Assembly (NCBI GenBank): GCA_009733775.1 | Contig: WOGZ01000023.1 | Coordinates: forward strand, 62,001 to 126,000 | DNA: 64,000 nucleotides | Reading direction: 5' to 3' | From: Alectoria sarmentosa | Lineage: Eukaryota; Ascomycota; Lecanoromycetes; Lecanorales; Parmeliaceae | Shown here: in pieces, positions 21,659 to 34,748 of the stretch | Position numbering within the stretch: position 1 is the stretch's first letter | How the letters are laid out: the number at the start of each line of letters is the position of its first letter | Position numbers and translations under genes: made by a program | The notes under the pieces: generated by a model | Database searches by the model: none | What the model was told of the DNA's origin: nothing | The model's input: only the letters and a program-made list of their open reading frames with translations

Positions 21659-24169
21659 TCATTTCTGCGCAGAGACGACTCCTGCCGCATTAGCTTGCGC
21701 CATGATTCGCTTCTTATATGCCTTCACATCGCCCGGGAAAGGCTCCACGCTCCCATTGTCACACACCCACAGACTCGAGCAAACATTCTGCAACATCGTT
21801 ACGTCATGACTGACCATCAGCACGCCTCCCTGAAATGCCCTCAGCGCACTCGACAGCGCATCCATAGCCTCAATGTCAAGATGATTAGATGGCTCGTCCA
21901 GAACAAGAATATGCGGATTCGTAAGACTCAAACAAGCAAACGCAACTCGGGATTTCTGGCCTCCAGACAGCAGAGCCATTTTCTGCAAGCCTGTGGTACC
22001 TGTGATGCCGAAGGCACCCAAGTGGCGTCGGTATTCCTCGTCTTGTTTGCCGGGGTAATTCTTCGCCATGAAGCCGACGGCGCTGGCATTCATATCGAGA
22101 GCGTCGACGTGGTGTTGGGCGAAGAAACCGACTCGCAGACGAGGGTTTTGGGAGATGAGGCCGACGGATGGTTGAAGTTGGCCGATAAGGAGTTTGAGAA
22201 CGGTGGTTTTACCGGCGCCGTTGGGACCGACGATGCCGATGCGGGAGTCGAGTTGGACGTCTAGGTCTATGTTTTTGAGGAGGGGTTTGTCGGGTGAGTA
22301 CCCAAAGGAGACACCGGTCATTTGTATGATAGGTGGAGAAAGTTTTTCCACCTCGGGGAATTTGAAATGGACAGTGTACTCGCTCTCTGGCGCCTCAAGC
22401 ATGGGCATCTTTTCGAGTTTCTTGATACGAGATTGGGCTTCAGAGGATTTGGCAGCGTTGTAGCGGAATTTGTCGATGAAAGCTTGCAAATGGGCACGCT
22501 GGGCCATCTGGTTTTCGTACTCGCGTTTGGCCGTCTTGCGGCGCTCTTCTTTGGTGGCGTAAAAGGAATCAAAGTCGGCGCCTTTGTAATAATCGAGGCG
22601 CTCGGAGTGCTGGTGGATTATGTCGGTTGCCACTTCGTTCAGGAAGGCTCGATCGTGGGAGACGACGAGGAGGGTGCTGGGGTAGGATTGCAGGTAGCTT
22701 GAGAGGAAGGTGATGGAGGGGACGTCCAACATGTTGGACGGTTCTGTGAAGTTTCAGCAAGCAGCCGGGAAGTCTTTGAAGAAGTGGTCTACCGTCAAGG
22801 AGAAGAAGGTCTGGCTCGCAAAAGAGCGCTCGTGCTAACGCCAGTCTCATCCTCCACCCTCCGGAGAAGGTTTTTGTGGGATAGTGCTGCCTTTCTTCTG
22901 AAAATCCTAGACCTGCCAGTATGCTGGCAGCTCGAGACTCGGCCTTGTCGGACTCCATCTCAGAAAGCTTTGCATGAATGTCGCTGAGGGTAGTGTCTAG
23001 ACCTTCTCTGTGTCTGTCGAGCTTTTCGGCGTCTGTAGATGTGTCTGCCATAGACGACCGTTCAGCTTCCAGCTCGGAAAGCTGCTTGCTAATTTTCTGG
23101 GACAGCGTTAGCATGATTTCCAGTGCACAACACAGTGTCAATTTCATACTTCTTGTTCACCCAACAGATGCTTCCGCCATACATCGGCATCGAGGACGGC
23201 TTGCAGTGCGGGTGTATCGTCTCCACTAATCTAGAGTAAAGAGAAAGCATTAGGAACCCTGTCAACGATAGAAAGTCCACTGATATCAGGAGAGAAAAAG
23301 TACCTCTTGCTCAACGTGAAGAATAGAGATATGCGTAGGAATCGCGAGTTCTCTTCGACTCAAAGCTCGTAGCAATGTACTCTTTCCGATACCGTTCTGA
23401 CCTACCAGACCATATCGCCGGCCAAAGGCCATTGTTAGCGTCGTGTCAGTCAATATTCGCTTTCCACCAATGGAGACATCAACGCCATCGACTTTGATGT
23501 CTTTGCTCTTTGCCTGGTCACCCCCTAGCTGTAGAGGATTGACTGCCATGAAGAATTCCTCATACGACTGGGCTTCATCTGGCTGGTCCAGTAATCGAGA
23601 TGCTTCGTATTCAACGTTTTTCATCACCTTTCGATCTTGCTTTGCCTGGATTTTTTGTTCGGCCTTTTGAAGCTTCCTTTTGTCGACGCGGGACTCTACT
23701 TTTCTGCTGTTGGCAGACTCCAGATCGACTATTCCCCCGGCCAGTCCCAGCGTAGAGGAGATATTACGTTGGGATCCAACCTGGATAGCTTGGTCGAGCT
23801 TGCGAGTCCTTGGGGCCATTTGCCTCCTCTCGGGGTCGACACCATTTGCAGCATTGAGTTTTGAGATGAACTTGTCGACCAGGTTATGGATAGAGGCAGC
23901 ATTTTGATCAGAGAAGTCTCCAGATGCAGATATTAGTAAAGCGGTGATAGTCTCGGCGGCTTCATTGAGAGGCGATTGGGCGTTGGGATCTGAGTCGACA
24001 TTGTAGAGGGTCGAAGCATGGTTCAGGTATCCCTTGATGGGTGGGCATCAATCAGTATGCTCAGTCCGTTCTCTTTTCAATTTGGTGTTCCGTGGATACA
24101 ACTGACTGAAGCATACTCGGAGATGACGTGATCTATTCCCGGGATTTGCGCCTTAATTTCCGCTTCCAT
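21659..24169 (-). CDS. GCN20: ABCF ATPase GCN20
   Basis: Five exons, 24107-24169, 23304-24032, 23150-23230, 22793-23096 and 21659-22743, give 753 aa, essentially the yeast length (752). The N-terminal ~190 residues, starting MEAEIKAQIPGIDHVI, are the region that contacts Gcn1. Two soluble ABC ATPase domains follow without membrane segments: Walker A GQNGIGKST and GPNGAGKTT; signatures FSGGWRMRLALARALF and LSGGQKSRVAFA; Walker B LLLLDEPSNMLD and ILVLDEPSNHLD. Gcn20 with Gcn1 promotes activation of the eIF2alpha kinase Gcn2 on ribosomes during amino-acid starvation, in the cytosol. The first intron has an unusual GTCAGT donor. One intron falls inside Walker B of the first ATPase, so unspliced reading would destroy that site. 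Confidence 0.94.
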
Positions 24170-26945
24170 TTTTCTTCTCGTCGGTCACCGGTAGTGGAAG
24201 GTGGTGGTAGGTGGAAGGTAGAAGGTAGAGGGTAGAAGGTAGAAGTTTGGTCAGTAGGCGAATTTGTGTTGGGTGGGACAAGAGAGGCTTGTGGCGGTTG
24301 CAATTTGACAGCCGTTGATAATAAATTTAATAATGTCGATAGTAATAGTATAGTCTGTCCTCCCTTTAACAATCACACGCTCTACTTACTTTACTTACAC
24401 ACTCACACGGCAGCGAAATGAAGCAATATCAAATTCCTACCTACTTAGAGTGCTACAATCAAAATGAGAATAGTAAGATACAAGTCGAGTCAGTCACGTA
24501 TTCTGCACAAGATCTAAGATGCCTATTTGGGGCTCTCAGTCTCAGGTGAAGATTGTGGCTGGCATCCAATCAACACGTCGACATTCAACGTCGCGTGGAG
24601 AAAAGCGGCTTGATGCACAGTCGCTAATGTTAGCCAATCCAAAGTTTCCCAAGAAATGCATCTTGAGATCCATCCAAGATGCCATGATACATCATCATAC
24701 AAGGTCTCGACCACAATTCCTTTTCTGCTTACCTTTGTGGGTACTTCCTTCGATCTGCTGACGATCATCTTCTTTCTCGCCGCCTCCCTCTCCTCTCCTC
24801 TCCTCTCTCCCTCTCTCTCTCTCTCCCCCATTCTTCAAAGCTTTTCACAAAAAAAGCCTATCGATTCTTCGGGGTCCTCTCAACGCCTCGCCTGAAGCAT
24901 GACTGCGTGCTCTATTCCCAATTGAACAAGGGATTCATGTTTCAGTAGGGCTATCACCGCCAAGTGCCAAGACTTTGCGCCTCTCGGTCCTTATGGCCGC
25001 GAATACATCCGCATCCACACATCCATGTCTCCTGCCGGCACGACAAAATCCCTGGAAGATCGACCCTTGGTCGCAGAAAGCTCTTTCCCCCACTCATCCA
25101 CATCCACATCCTCACCTTCTCACCCATTTCTCGTTCAGGCTATCACATTCGCCATCGATCAAAGTCCTGTTTTCGGGGTCCAGCGTACCACACCAACGGA
25201 CCCAAATGGCATCAGCCTTGCGGGCCAGAGCAAGCTCTGACCAAAGCGTCCGGCCTCTCAGAGCCCGAGGCAGCCAAGGGCCCCAGGGCACAGACGATCT
25301 CATGTTCATCACGATGAAACCTCCCGCTAATTCCGTCTTACGCCGTCCAAAAAATCCAGTCCAACATCCGAGTTGCTGCTATGAGCAAATCTTGCAGCTC
25401 GCTGCCGTGATTTGAGTGAGTGAGTGATTTTAATAGGATCCAGCGGTCAGTCTTGCCCTGTGGGCTGTAGGCTGTAGGCTGTAGGCTGTAGTACCTACCT
25501 CCGTAGCGTCTCTTCCACCTTAACCCGCCATGCTTGCCGGGCAAATCAAGTAAGTTTGCTACAGATTGCTTACAGATCTGAGACCAAACAGTCATGGTAT
25601 CATGTATGGACCGGGTGGGCCTTGACACTTGTGCCTGCTGTACATAGGTAGCTTACTACTAGGTACATACAACCTAATTGCTAAATTGCCAATTGCCAGT
25701 TGCCTTTGTTTTGAGGGACTATAATGATTAAGCGACCAAAAGGCCCTGCAGTCCGCCAAGGGCCCAAGGCTAAGGCACAACTTCTGAGCCCCCAACCTGG
25801 TCTGGGGCTTCCCTGGAAGTGCTGGAATCGCTCGAGGCTCGTGATTGGGGGCGTCTCCGAAGTTGAAGGTTCAACAGGATCCTCATTGTGATTCGCCTTC
25901 CCCCTCTACCGGGAAGGTGCCGCGCAGCTGAAGCGGCATTAATCATTCGTCTTTGTTGTTACTTTACTTGTTGTCATCTTGTCATCTTGATCCTTTAAAT
26001 GGCGGTACGCCTAGGTCAACCCCTGGTCGGTGGAGTCTGGGCTGAGGTTTTGGGTTAGCAAAAAGGCATAAGGAATCCCCGAAGAAAAGCTTCGTTTGAA
26101 TGATCCCTCGTATCCCTCAAATCCTAACCTTAGACCGCTGCTTGCGAACTTATTCCCCTTGATAATCCAAGGAACGCAATTCCAGGTACTGAAGCCAATT
26201 CATCTTCGTTCTTCATTCTTCATTCTTCATCCTTCTTGCCACTGCGCATATGAAGAAGAGAGAAGGGAGAAGGGAGAAGAGAGAGGGGAGGGGGGGCAAG
26301 CTCGCAAAGATTGTACGAATTAGGCTCAGTCTCCCTCTCTGAGTATCAGATTTACACGCCTTCCATCCGATGGAATGATACAGCGCCGCCTACCCCATTG
26401 GCATATGTGGGGCATGGCAAGAGAACGGGAGCAGACATCAGGGTGTGTTGTCAACAGTTGCCTTGATGCCTTGATGCCTTCACCTTCTTTTTCCTCCGGC
26501 AAGTAGAATCATATAAAATTGGTATTAGACTTGCAGTAGACTTTGACGCACGAAATTCGTAGAGGCGGTGATTGGGCGTCGAAAATGTTTACTTACCGGG
26601 ATCTTCGTTACGCATTTCGTAGGCTGAATGTTCCCAAGCCTGAACACAACCAACTTCCATCACGCTGACGCTCCGTTCTTTTCCAGTACAAGGTCGTTCT
26701 TCAAGTGATCCTGTGGATGGAGACTCGAGTCCGCTTCTCTCTCAATTGATTCTCCAGCCAACTTGTACTCTCATTGACTTGCAACACGCCCAAGTCCAAC
26801 ACCCTGACCTTCATTGTAACGCCCTCTGACCCAGACCTACCTCTGAATGACTTCGCGAATCTCAGAACCGTCAAATCCGTTCCCGAGCTTCTAATGCGTT
26901 GAGGCGTACATTTATGGTCGCTTTAGACGTCTGCGAAGGTCGGTG
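24170..26945. promoter_or_regulatory. 2.8 kb gene-free stretch between divergent GCN20 and the unnamed Ser-rich protein gene
   Basis: No open frame shows a domain or codon pattern I trust. The stretch holds a polypyrimidine tract at about 24,779-24,832, a four-copy heptamer repeat at 25,463-25,490, ATTCTTC repeats near 26,210-26,230, and purine-rich DNA around 26,250-26,300. It probably contains the GCN20 promoter at the left and a long promoter or leader of the downstream gene at the right. Confidence 0.45.
25463..25490. repeat. Heptamer tandem repeat, GGCTGTA x 4
   Basis: Four perfect contiguous copies, 28 nt, in intergenic DNA. No function suggested. Confidence 0.9.
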
Positions 26946-29900
26946 ATGGAGACAGTCCCATCGGTAATGCCCCTACCCCATCGTGTGCCTTTTTGTCTGC
27001 GCCCAATTTTGAGCGCCCAAATCCTGGTTTGCTCTGCACACAAATGTAGAGTATTGTCTGTAAAGACATACAATCACCCTTCCATGCTCAACGGCTAATA
27101 TGGTGTCTGTCAACAGCTGTGTGCAACGGGTACTGTAGGCGTCGCAGCCGTGGGTTTTGCTTTTGGCCGTCCGCAACATTCGGCCGCAATAAGACCGTCA
27201 TCAAGTAAGAGGAGAACTATATCTAGAGCTGGCTTGGATGACTCTCAATCTATTTCCAACATGCCAACAACACCAGCGGCGCCACCACAGATTGCCTCTG
27301 CTCCAACCTCAAGACTGCGAAAGCGAACCTCTCTTGGCCGACCCCTAACGTCCTCAAACAGTTTAAGAGGTGGAACGAGAACTGTTGGCTCGACGCCCGA
27401 CACTAAAGTTGATGCCGAGTTTGGGAGTGGGGAGGCAGGGCATGCTTTGGTGCAAGAGTCTGAGCGTTCCACAGGTCACGGACCTTTTGCGTTCGAGTTC
27501 AAAGGCTCGGAGAACACTCCTCCAAGTTGGCTCAGGCGTATCTCCAGATCATCTCTCAAGAGCGCAAGTCCTACGCCCACTCCTCGGCCGCGCTCGCCGT
27601 CCATGTCCTACTCCAATGGTTCAACAGCACCGATTTTACCTAACTTTGGTGAACCATTGCCCGGCACATCATCACGAAACAAGCTAGTGAAGCGAAGCTC
27701 TTCGCAAAGGGCTCTACACGGTTTCGATGGAAATGCGTTACATTCTACCCTTCGCAGGCCGGCCACTAGCTATCAAAGATCGGCAACACTCCAGCAGCAG
27801 TTTCTACAGGATCAAGAGACCCGTCGACCCTCTTTAGGCGCTTCATCCATGTTGCTCAACGATCTGTCCGAGGATCTTCATTCATACGATGAATCGTCAC
27901 AATTGTGGCAACCTTTCTTCAAGCCCCAACTTCCAGGGACGATCAAAGATGGTTCTTCACGGAAACGTGGTGCAAATGAAATGTTGAATCGGACTGATAC
28001 ACCTAAGAGCATCGTTCCAGGTATCAGCGAGTTGCCTACTCTACTTCTGGCGACATCAATCAGCTCACGATCGTCAAATGAAGCCACCAATGGCCGTGCG
28101 TCTAATATCTCCGCTCTCAGCAGACCCCTCACTCCCGTTGGACTCAATGACTTCGCAACTCCTGCAGTCGATCAGACCACAGCTGATGTCTATGCCACTC
28201 CCGAGCTGAAGCAGAGACATTCATTTTCTCTCAGTGAAATGTTTCCGTCGCCTTCGCCATCAACGTGGATGCCCCGCTTAGGAAGCCTTAGAAAAGGTAA
28301 AGGCTTCAGCAGGAGTACCGCTGATAGGAGAGTCCTTTCAGCCCCGCAGTCTTCCAAAAGCCGCACAGGCGCCCCATTTATACAGGGTCAAGGTACTGTC
28401 GGAAGGCCGCCCACACCAACCAGCCGCCACTTCATAGAGAGCCAGACAAGTTCTTCCGATGTGCGCTCACGTCCTACCGGTGTCCAGCAAAGGGGTTCAT
28501 CTTCACCACTTCCACCATTGAACCGTTTGTCTGCTTTCGAGGTTAATCTCTCGGGCACCATTCCCTCGTATTCCACCAATCCGCAGGCAGAGGACCCGAC
28601 TTCCCCACGCGTCCCCTCTGGGCATTCTTCTCTATCAACTTCATATCACATCGGCCAAGCCACAGCTAAGATCAGGACTCACCGTTATTCATCGAATCCG
28701 TCAGAGCATGGCTCAACTCTTCTAGGATCGGACAATGAGAATAGCCGTCTGATGTCAGGCGACGAAGACGACATGGATTCTCGAAGCGGCACTATGTATG
28801 ACTCTACGAGGACCGGGGCAACAGGTAGTAGTCACTCTGGGATACGAAGGCCTCCTATCGAGAGAATCTTCGACGAGTCTTCACTTCCAGAATTACCTTC
28901 CAAGGAAAAATTGATAGCGTTGCAGGATCTGCTGGAACACGAATCATTCGTTCAAACCGATCACAGAGATCATCGTGCCGTTGAGGAGGAGCAAAATGTG
29001 TCGACGCCCGTTCGCGATGCTGCTCCATGCAAGGACGACAATAGCTCCACTCCCATGCATGACACCAGCAAATTTTCTCCTGGCAGTTCTCCATCTCCGG
29101 CCACCGCTCAGGTAGAGCTTAGAACGTCAGACCCCTTTACTCGAGACATGGAGATCGATCAAGAAGACGAGTTGTGGTCTTTTGATCAAACGGATGACTT
29201 GCATACAGCGGCTAACCGTGCAAATATCCCCTCACCAAGCGAAGGAAGTAATACCTCGTTGGCCCACCCTGATGGAGGACCCCATGAGAGACGAGAGTCT
29301 CCACCTAATGATAGACTAGACATACCCTCGAAGTCCAACATCTTTGAGTGGTCAGAACCTCCCACGACAGATAAAGACACTTTGGAAGGAGAATCGCCTC
29401 GGCCAAAGACAGTACATGGCAGGCAGGGCATAGATATGCGGGGAAGTCGTGCCAACGGTCGTCGGGGTCCCAGTGCTTTACATCTGCGAAGCCAAAGTGT
29501 CCCTATCCCGAAAGACACGGGGAATTATCGCAATGGGAACAATCCACCCAAGCTGTTGGGCAAAAAGGGTCCTAGCGAGGATTGGGATGGCGATTTCGAC
29601 TTTGACGAACCTTTTCGTGCTCCCAAGCAAGTCACAATTAGCACCGAATACGCGCACCCCAGCCTTTCTTCTGGTATGCTCGTCCCTCGTGCCATTTTAG
29701 AGAGACAAGCCAGCGTCCACGGGCAATTCGGTCAGGTCAAAGAGTTGACTTTGCTTGTGGAGGAGCTGAAGCGGCTTCAACAGCAAGCTAGCGGTCAGGG
29801 GATCATGGAGGGTCAATCGATTGAGCTGTGGAAGGAAGCAGAGGGTATCATTAATCTCGCCACACTGGATGATGAGAAGGAGCTATTCCCGCCACGATCC

Positions 29901-30500
29901 CCACACTCTCCGAGTTTTGAGTTCGATCTGTTCGACGAAGACTCTCCTCGTAGTCGACGGAGATCAGGGCTTTCGCCATCAAAAGAGGATCGGATGAGTT
30001 TAGTGGACGAATCTTCCGGTTCACAGCCTTCGTCAAGACGATCGTCAGAACTTCCGAAACTCGAGACACCACTGCCGATCTCCAGGCCACGCAAGGAGTC
30101 ATCGGCGAAAGCCAAGTCTGTCCTCGAGACTATTCATCAACAGCGCAGACAATATGAGCCGGAACTCCTCGACGCGAAGCTCGCTCAGAAGAAGCTTCCT
30201 TTCGACACGACATCCCTAAAAGACCTCGTTACACGAGCCGGCGTTGTCACTCGGGCTCTAAAGGAAATAGTCCGCCGAGCAGAGAATGGTCCAGAGACAC
30301 CAGAGTCTCGACCCACCACACCTAGAGATCCGCCTTACACTCAGATGTTTCAACAAGCTCCTCACACATCTACAATTACCAAAAGTCCTCGCGTCACGCA
30401 GAGCCCTAGAAGCCAAAGAGGCAGTCCTTTCCTGGGGGGAAGCATTGCTGGCAATGATAACGACATCAACGGACATATGAAAATCATGACAGTTGTCTGA
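26946..30500 (+). CDS. Large Ser/Pro-rich fungal protein with EDWDGDFDFDE motif, unidentified
   Basis: Modelled as exon 26946-26963 (METVPS) plus 27117-30500, about 1,133 aa. The intron is supported by a GTAATG donor, a GGCTAAT branch site about 20 nt before CAACAG, and frame continuity; without it no ATG opens the long frame near 27,150. Residues 1-760 are disordered and rich in Ser, Thr, Pro and Arg, with many SP/TP sites. Near residue 820 is the acidic-aromatic motif EDWDGDFDFDE, followed by PRAILERQASVHGQFGQVKE and TLLVEELKRLQQQAS, a likely coiled coil, then LWKEAEGIINLATLDDEKE and a helical block LPFDTTSLKDLVTRAGVVTR. I recall similar sequences as conserved hypotheticals in other Pezizomycotina. 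EDWD-type motifs also occur in septation-network regulators such as Byr4, but the Byr4 C-terminal landmarks are missing, so I assign no function. Confidence 0.72.
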
Positions 30501-31950
30501 GCAGGCTGGATCATTGTATCAACACCAACCCTCGGACTAATGGCACCTTTTACGATGCCCACAAACCCATTGCTTCGATTCTTGTACCATACCACATAAT
30601 CTCGCATAGACCTTGTTTTTTACCACTCATCAAAGCATTTTAGCGACCTGGGATACGCGATATTCAGCGAATGCAAAGCGCGGCGGCATTCAACGCGAGA
30701 GACTAGTACTCTTCGGAACGGCATGACAGTTACCGGACGCCTCAATCATGCGTCCTTCTTTTTCGATTCTTCAGCACGCTGCTTTCATTTTTGCATGAGA
30801 GACGGCATTACGGTCAACACAAAAGTATAGGTATGAATATGATTGTCGAATATCAGTGTTCGACACCTAGATCACAAGGAGGAAATTTTAATAAGGGGTG
30901 GTGGCATGCGTTGCGAGCGACGGATGGCAACGAGGATTGTACAAAAGGCAGGGAGGCATATCAGATGGAATCAAAGATGTGCTATATCATCCTTGTGCAC
31001 TGAGTGAAACGTGACACTTCGGCCTTCCCTCCATTTCGACTCCACTCCTAGTCCCATCCTTCCCTTGTGTGATCGCCACAGCACAAAGCTCTCTACACAT
31101 CATCATTCCCAACACACCTAACCCGACGAGCTGGCCAGCCCCTTTTCACTACCTGTTCAACCAAACCGCTTGGTCCTTCGCACTCTCAACATGTCCGTTT
31201 CCCCTCCCTTTCCTGACTACTTCCCACCATGCCGTGCGTCCCCGAACACCCAAGATTCCGGATTGCCAATTTCCTCTCCCCCTGCTTTCCTCGCCTCTGT
31301 TGTGCCTCATCCTCCTCTTCGACACTTCTATTCCTTTTTTTCCGACGAAAAGCCATCTGCTTATGATCCATGTCGTTCTTTCACGGCCGATATAGCAGGA
31401 ATGAGGAGAGGGGGGAGGGTCTTCGAACAAGTGGGATCAGGGACCTTTCTCGTAGCATAGATGTTCGATTTCATCCATAGCACGAGTAGTGGCAAATAAC
31501 ACCTCAATTCTCCGTCCAACACGATCAATACGCTCTTATTATATCGCATCTCGGCTCTATTTATCTAACGCTTAAAAATCGGTGGACCGTGGAAATGCAT
31601 GATAGTCTAGATGCGATCTCTCTAGAACGGACCATGAAAATTGGGGACGTGATAATTGGGAGAGACGGCAAATGTGGCACCACCACCCCTTCCATGCATC
31701 TGAGAACCAAGAATGACCGTTTTCCTCCTTCGTAGAATCATAATTGCCGGATAGAAACGGGGAGTCCTCAACCCGGCTGTGCTCTCCCTGCACCACCAAT
31801 GCGCGAATGAACGCTTCCAAGTGTCTGCCCGCGCAGAAGCCCAGGATAACTAATTCCAATCATTCACAGGCTTCCAAAACCTCATTTCCTCCAAGTGCAT
31901 CAGATCATGGTCTGCTTGGATTAATGCATCCTTCAGGGTCAATCCCTCAT
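30501..31950. other. Convergent intergenic stretch, no gene supported
   Basis: About 1.45 kb lies between two convergent stops. It includes pyrimidine-rich DNA at about 31,020-31,330. Overlapping short frames on both strands around 31.1-31.5 kb have low-complexity Pro/Ser or Arg/Glu content and are probably non-coding. Confidence 0.5.
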
Positions 31951-34748
31951 CTACTCTGGGGTCGCACTCTTTAATGCTGCATTCAAACTCTGCTGCATTG
32001 GACTGGGTGAAAGCTGGGCAACAGGCGGTATTACCACCGGTGTGCCAACCACTCCGTGACCTGGCGCTGCACGAGGTGGACTGTGCTTTGTTGGTGAGAG
32101 ACCTGGCGATGAGGGTGCATTGTTCTGCAGTGGCGGTTGGTGCGCGACTGGACTAGATGATGGCGGATGCATCGTCTTCGACGCGGCTGGGGGAGATTGC
32201 TGCTTCATGGGAGAGAAAGCTGGTGGTCCGGTTGCTGGAAGAGGTTGATTTGGGGGAGCACCATTTGTGTGAGGTGTCTGATACTGTGGAGATTGACTAT
32301 GCGGTGGCTCGTACAAGGGAGGACTATGTTGAGGAGGAGACAGGGAGGGGCCATTCTTGATGGGCGAGGGAACGTTGTGGGTTGAATGAGAGGATGAAGG
32401 GCGTTGGCGATCGAAGGAATTGGTGAATGGATTTTGGGATGGTGGAGGCGGACCGTGCGCCTGAGCATGCTGACTTTGCTGTGGTGGTGTATAGCGTGCT
32501 GACCAGCCTACATTATGAGGCTGATGGCTGCCTTTAATTGCTCCATTCGCGTAAGGCGGTTGGAATGCTTGTGGTGGAAGCTGGGGTACATATCCATTTT
32601 GAGGGGATACTTGGTTTTTGTAGCCATTGGCATATGCAGGAGGGCCTGGTGGTGATCTGAGACCTGGCGGAGGTGCATCTGGATACGCTCTCCTGGTAAG
32701 GAAGCTCTCCTCCTGGTTACCTGCGTAAATGCTCTGCCGTGGAAGCTGACCTTGCGGAGATAAAGTTGGACCATTCATTACGGCTGCGTGCATACCATTC
32801 TGTCCGTTCCGAGGTGCGCGAGGGTGGTTAGAGTTCGGAGGATGGTGATTGTTGCTATCCACAGGCCTGAATTTCTTGGAAGGGGGGAATTGAGACCTCT
32901 CCTCGCTTGACTTGCGCTTCTTCCCCTGATTCGCGCCCGGAACGTCCATCTTCGGTTTCTGTTGGGGTGGTGAAGATGAAGATCCAACATGAAATTTGAG
33001 GCTTGGGATCTTAGGCTTCCTTGCATCTTCTTCTCGGCGTTTGCAATCTTGGCAGATGAAATGGAAGTCGTCCTTTTCGGCATCTGCTTGAGAAAAACCT
33101 AGGCACGCACTGTGTTGCCAGACATTGCACTTCTCACATGCTACACTGTGAGAACCGTCGTCCTAGTCAATGTTAGCGTCAACGTTCTCAACTCCAGAGA
33201 GCTTGGAAGTCATCACTCACGAGATTAGTGCCGTGTACTCCACACTTCGAGCAATCGAAGATCCATTCATCGTCTTCCGCCAGTGCTGCAAGCTCCTTTT
33301 TCCTCTTTTCTATCTCCGTCTTCAGATGCCTCTCAGATTTCTTGGCCTCACCAGCTTCCACCTTCTTGTTCTCTTCCGACAGATTGGCCAATTCCTCCTC
33401 TTGTAGTATACGCTTGTACTCTCTTTCCTTAAGGCGTTGTTCACGAGTCATCATGCGTGACTCTCGATCCTCTTCCATTCTCTTCTGCTTCTCCTGGTTG
33501 TGCTTCGCTGCGGTAAGGTCGGCCTTTCGCTTTCGCTCCGCTTCAGCAACCTCCTGCTCTTGTCGTTCCCTCTCCATCTTAGCTTCGAGCCTGCTAGATC
33601 GCTTGGCCGTAGCCAGTTTCTGCATGTTCATCAACTCCCGTTCTTGTTTCTGCTTCTTCCTGGCTTGTGAATCTTCTGCCTTCTCAATGACCGGCCAAAC
33701 TTCTTCCTTGATCCGTTGATGAAGGTCCTTTTCATCTGGATCCCTACTATTCTGTATCGATTCTAAGAACTCCTGATACTGGCCAAGCGTAATGGCAATG
33801 CATTCCCACTTTCTCCCCCCAAAACTGTCATCCTCTTCGTTCGCCCCGGCTTCTCCGTCCTCTGCTGGCGTGTCATTGTCGGCATCATTCGCCGACCCTT
33901 CGAGTTCTAGGGTCTTTCTCCGCTTGCTAGCTCTAGCAGCGGCTTTGCCCTTCTTCGACTTCGCTTTCGCTTTGGGGGCAGGAGGAGGCGGAGGCGGGGG
34001 GTCCGAGCGGCGGTATAGTCGATTGTCATCTAGGACAAAGTAATAACGCTCATGCTTATCGTATCCAATTTCTTCAATACGCTAAACGCCGAGCTACTTT
34101 AGCAGAAGTCTGCAAAAAATTCCAAGGGGGCCATACCCATTGTGTTTGCTCATTGTCCTTCGCTTCCGGCAGTCTCTCCCTCATTCTGTCGGCGTTGATG
34201 AGAGTCCATTGTGAGAGTTGGACAAGCACTTTAAGCTTGAGAAATGCGTCAAACTCAGCGAACCTCTGGGGCTCCTCTTCTATGCCGAACGGATTTCGAT
34301 TGGGTGCTTTTGCCACATATTGGCGACGTGTGTATTCATCAAAGATCTCTGGACTTTAAAACAATAAGAAGCAGATACTCAAAAGCATAGATGGTACTCA
34401 CGTAAGACCTCTATGTGAAGATACGTATTTTAGAAGAGCGAGTCCGATATCTGATAATACCTGGGAGGGTTCTGGTTTGAGGCATTCGGTCTCGAGATCC
34501 TGAGGTGAGAACGCATTCAGCTTAAGATGTCTCGGACAGACGACAGCTCATGGAGCAAGGGGCGGCGGGGTTGGGAGAAGTACCTCGATAGTCAAATCTT
34601 CATCAATTTTCACCGCCTTGCCAAAGATATAGATATATTGCATGAGGTTAGCCAATTCCCATGTGTTCCGAAGCTTATCAAGCATGCTAATCTCTGGTGC
34701 AGCCTCGGAAGACTCCATCTCATCACGGCCACGCTTTCGAGAGCCCAT
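31951..34748 (-). CDS. DDT/WHIM and PHD-finger chromatin protein (RSF1/ISWI-accessory type)
   Basis: Five exons, 34584-34748, 34402-34499, 34137-34353, 33221-34081 and 31951-33162, give about 850 aa. A basic start (MGSRKRGRDEM) precedes a DDT/WHIM-like helical region (about 20-190: LDKLRNTWELANLMQYIYIF, then FDAFLKLKVLVQLSQWTLIN). A WHIM2/3-like patch follows, IGYDKHERYYFVLDDNRLYR, then acidic linker and a long Glu/Arg/Lys coiled coil (about 270-430). The PHD finger (about 430-490) shows the C4HC3 pattern in FDCSKCGVHG, ACEKCNVWQHSACLG and FICQDCKRR; an intron splits it after HGTNL. The C-terminal ~380 residues are Pro/Gln/His-rich and disordered. DDT-WHIM-PHD proteins partner ISWI remodellers in animals (RSF1, BAZ), so a nucleosome-spacing role with histone-tail reading is inferred. 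Confidence 0.83.

Noticed and set aside
24975..25415. 146-codon plus-strand open frame
   Set aside because: Overlapping frames exist in all phases of this C-rich stretch; there is no domain, and the peptide is low complexity.
26946..30500. Naming this gene Byr4/Bfa1 because of its EDWD motif
   Set aside because: The C-terminal landmarks I associate with Byr4 are absent, so the name was withheld.
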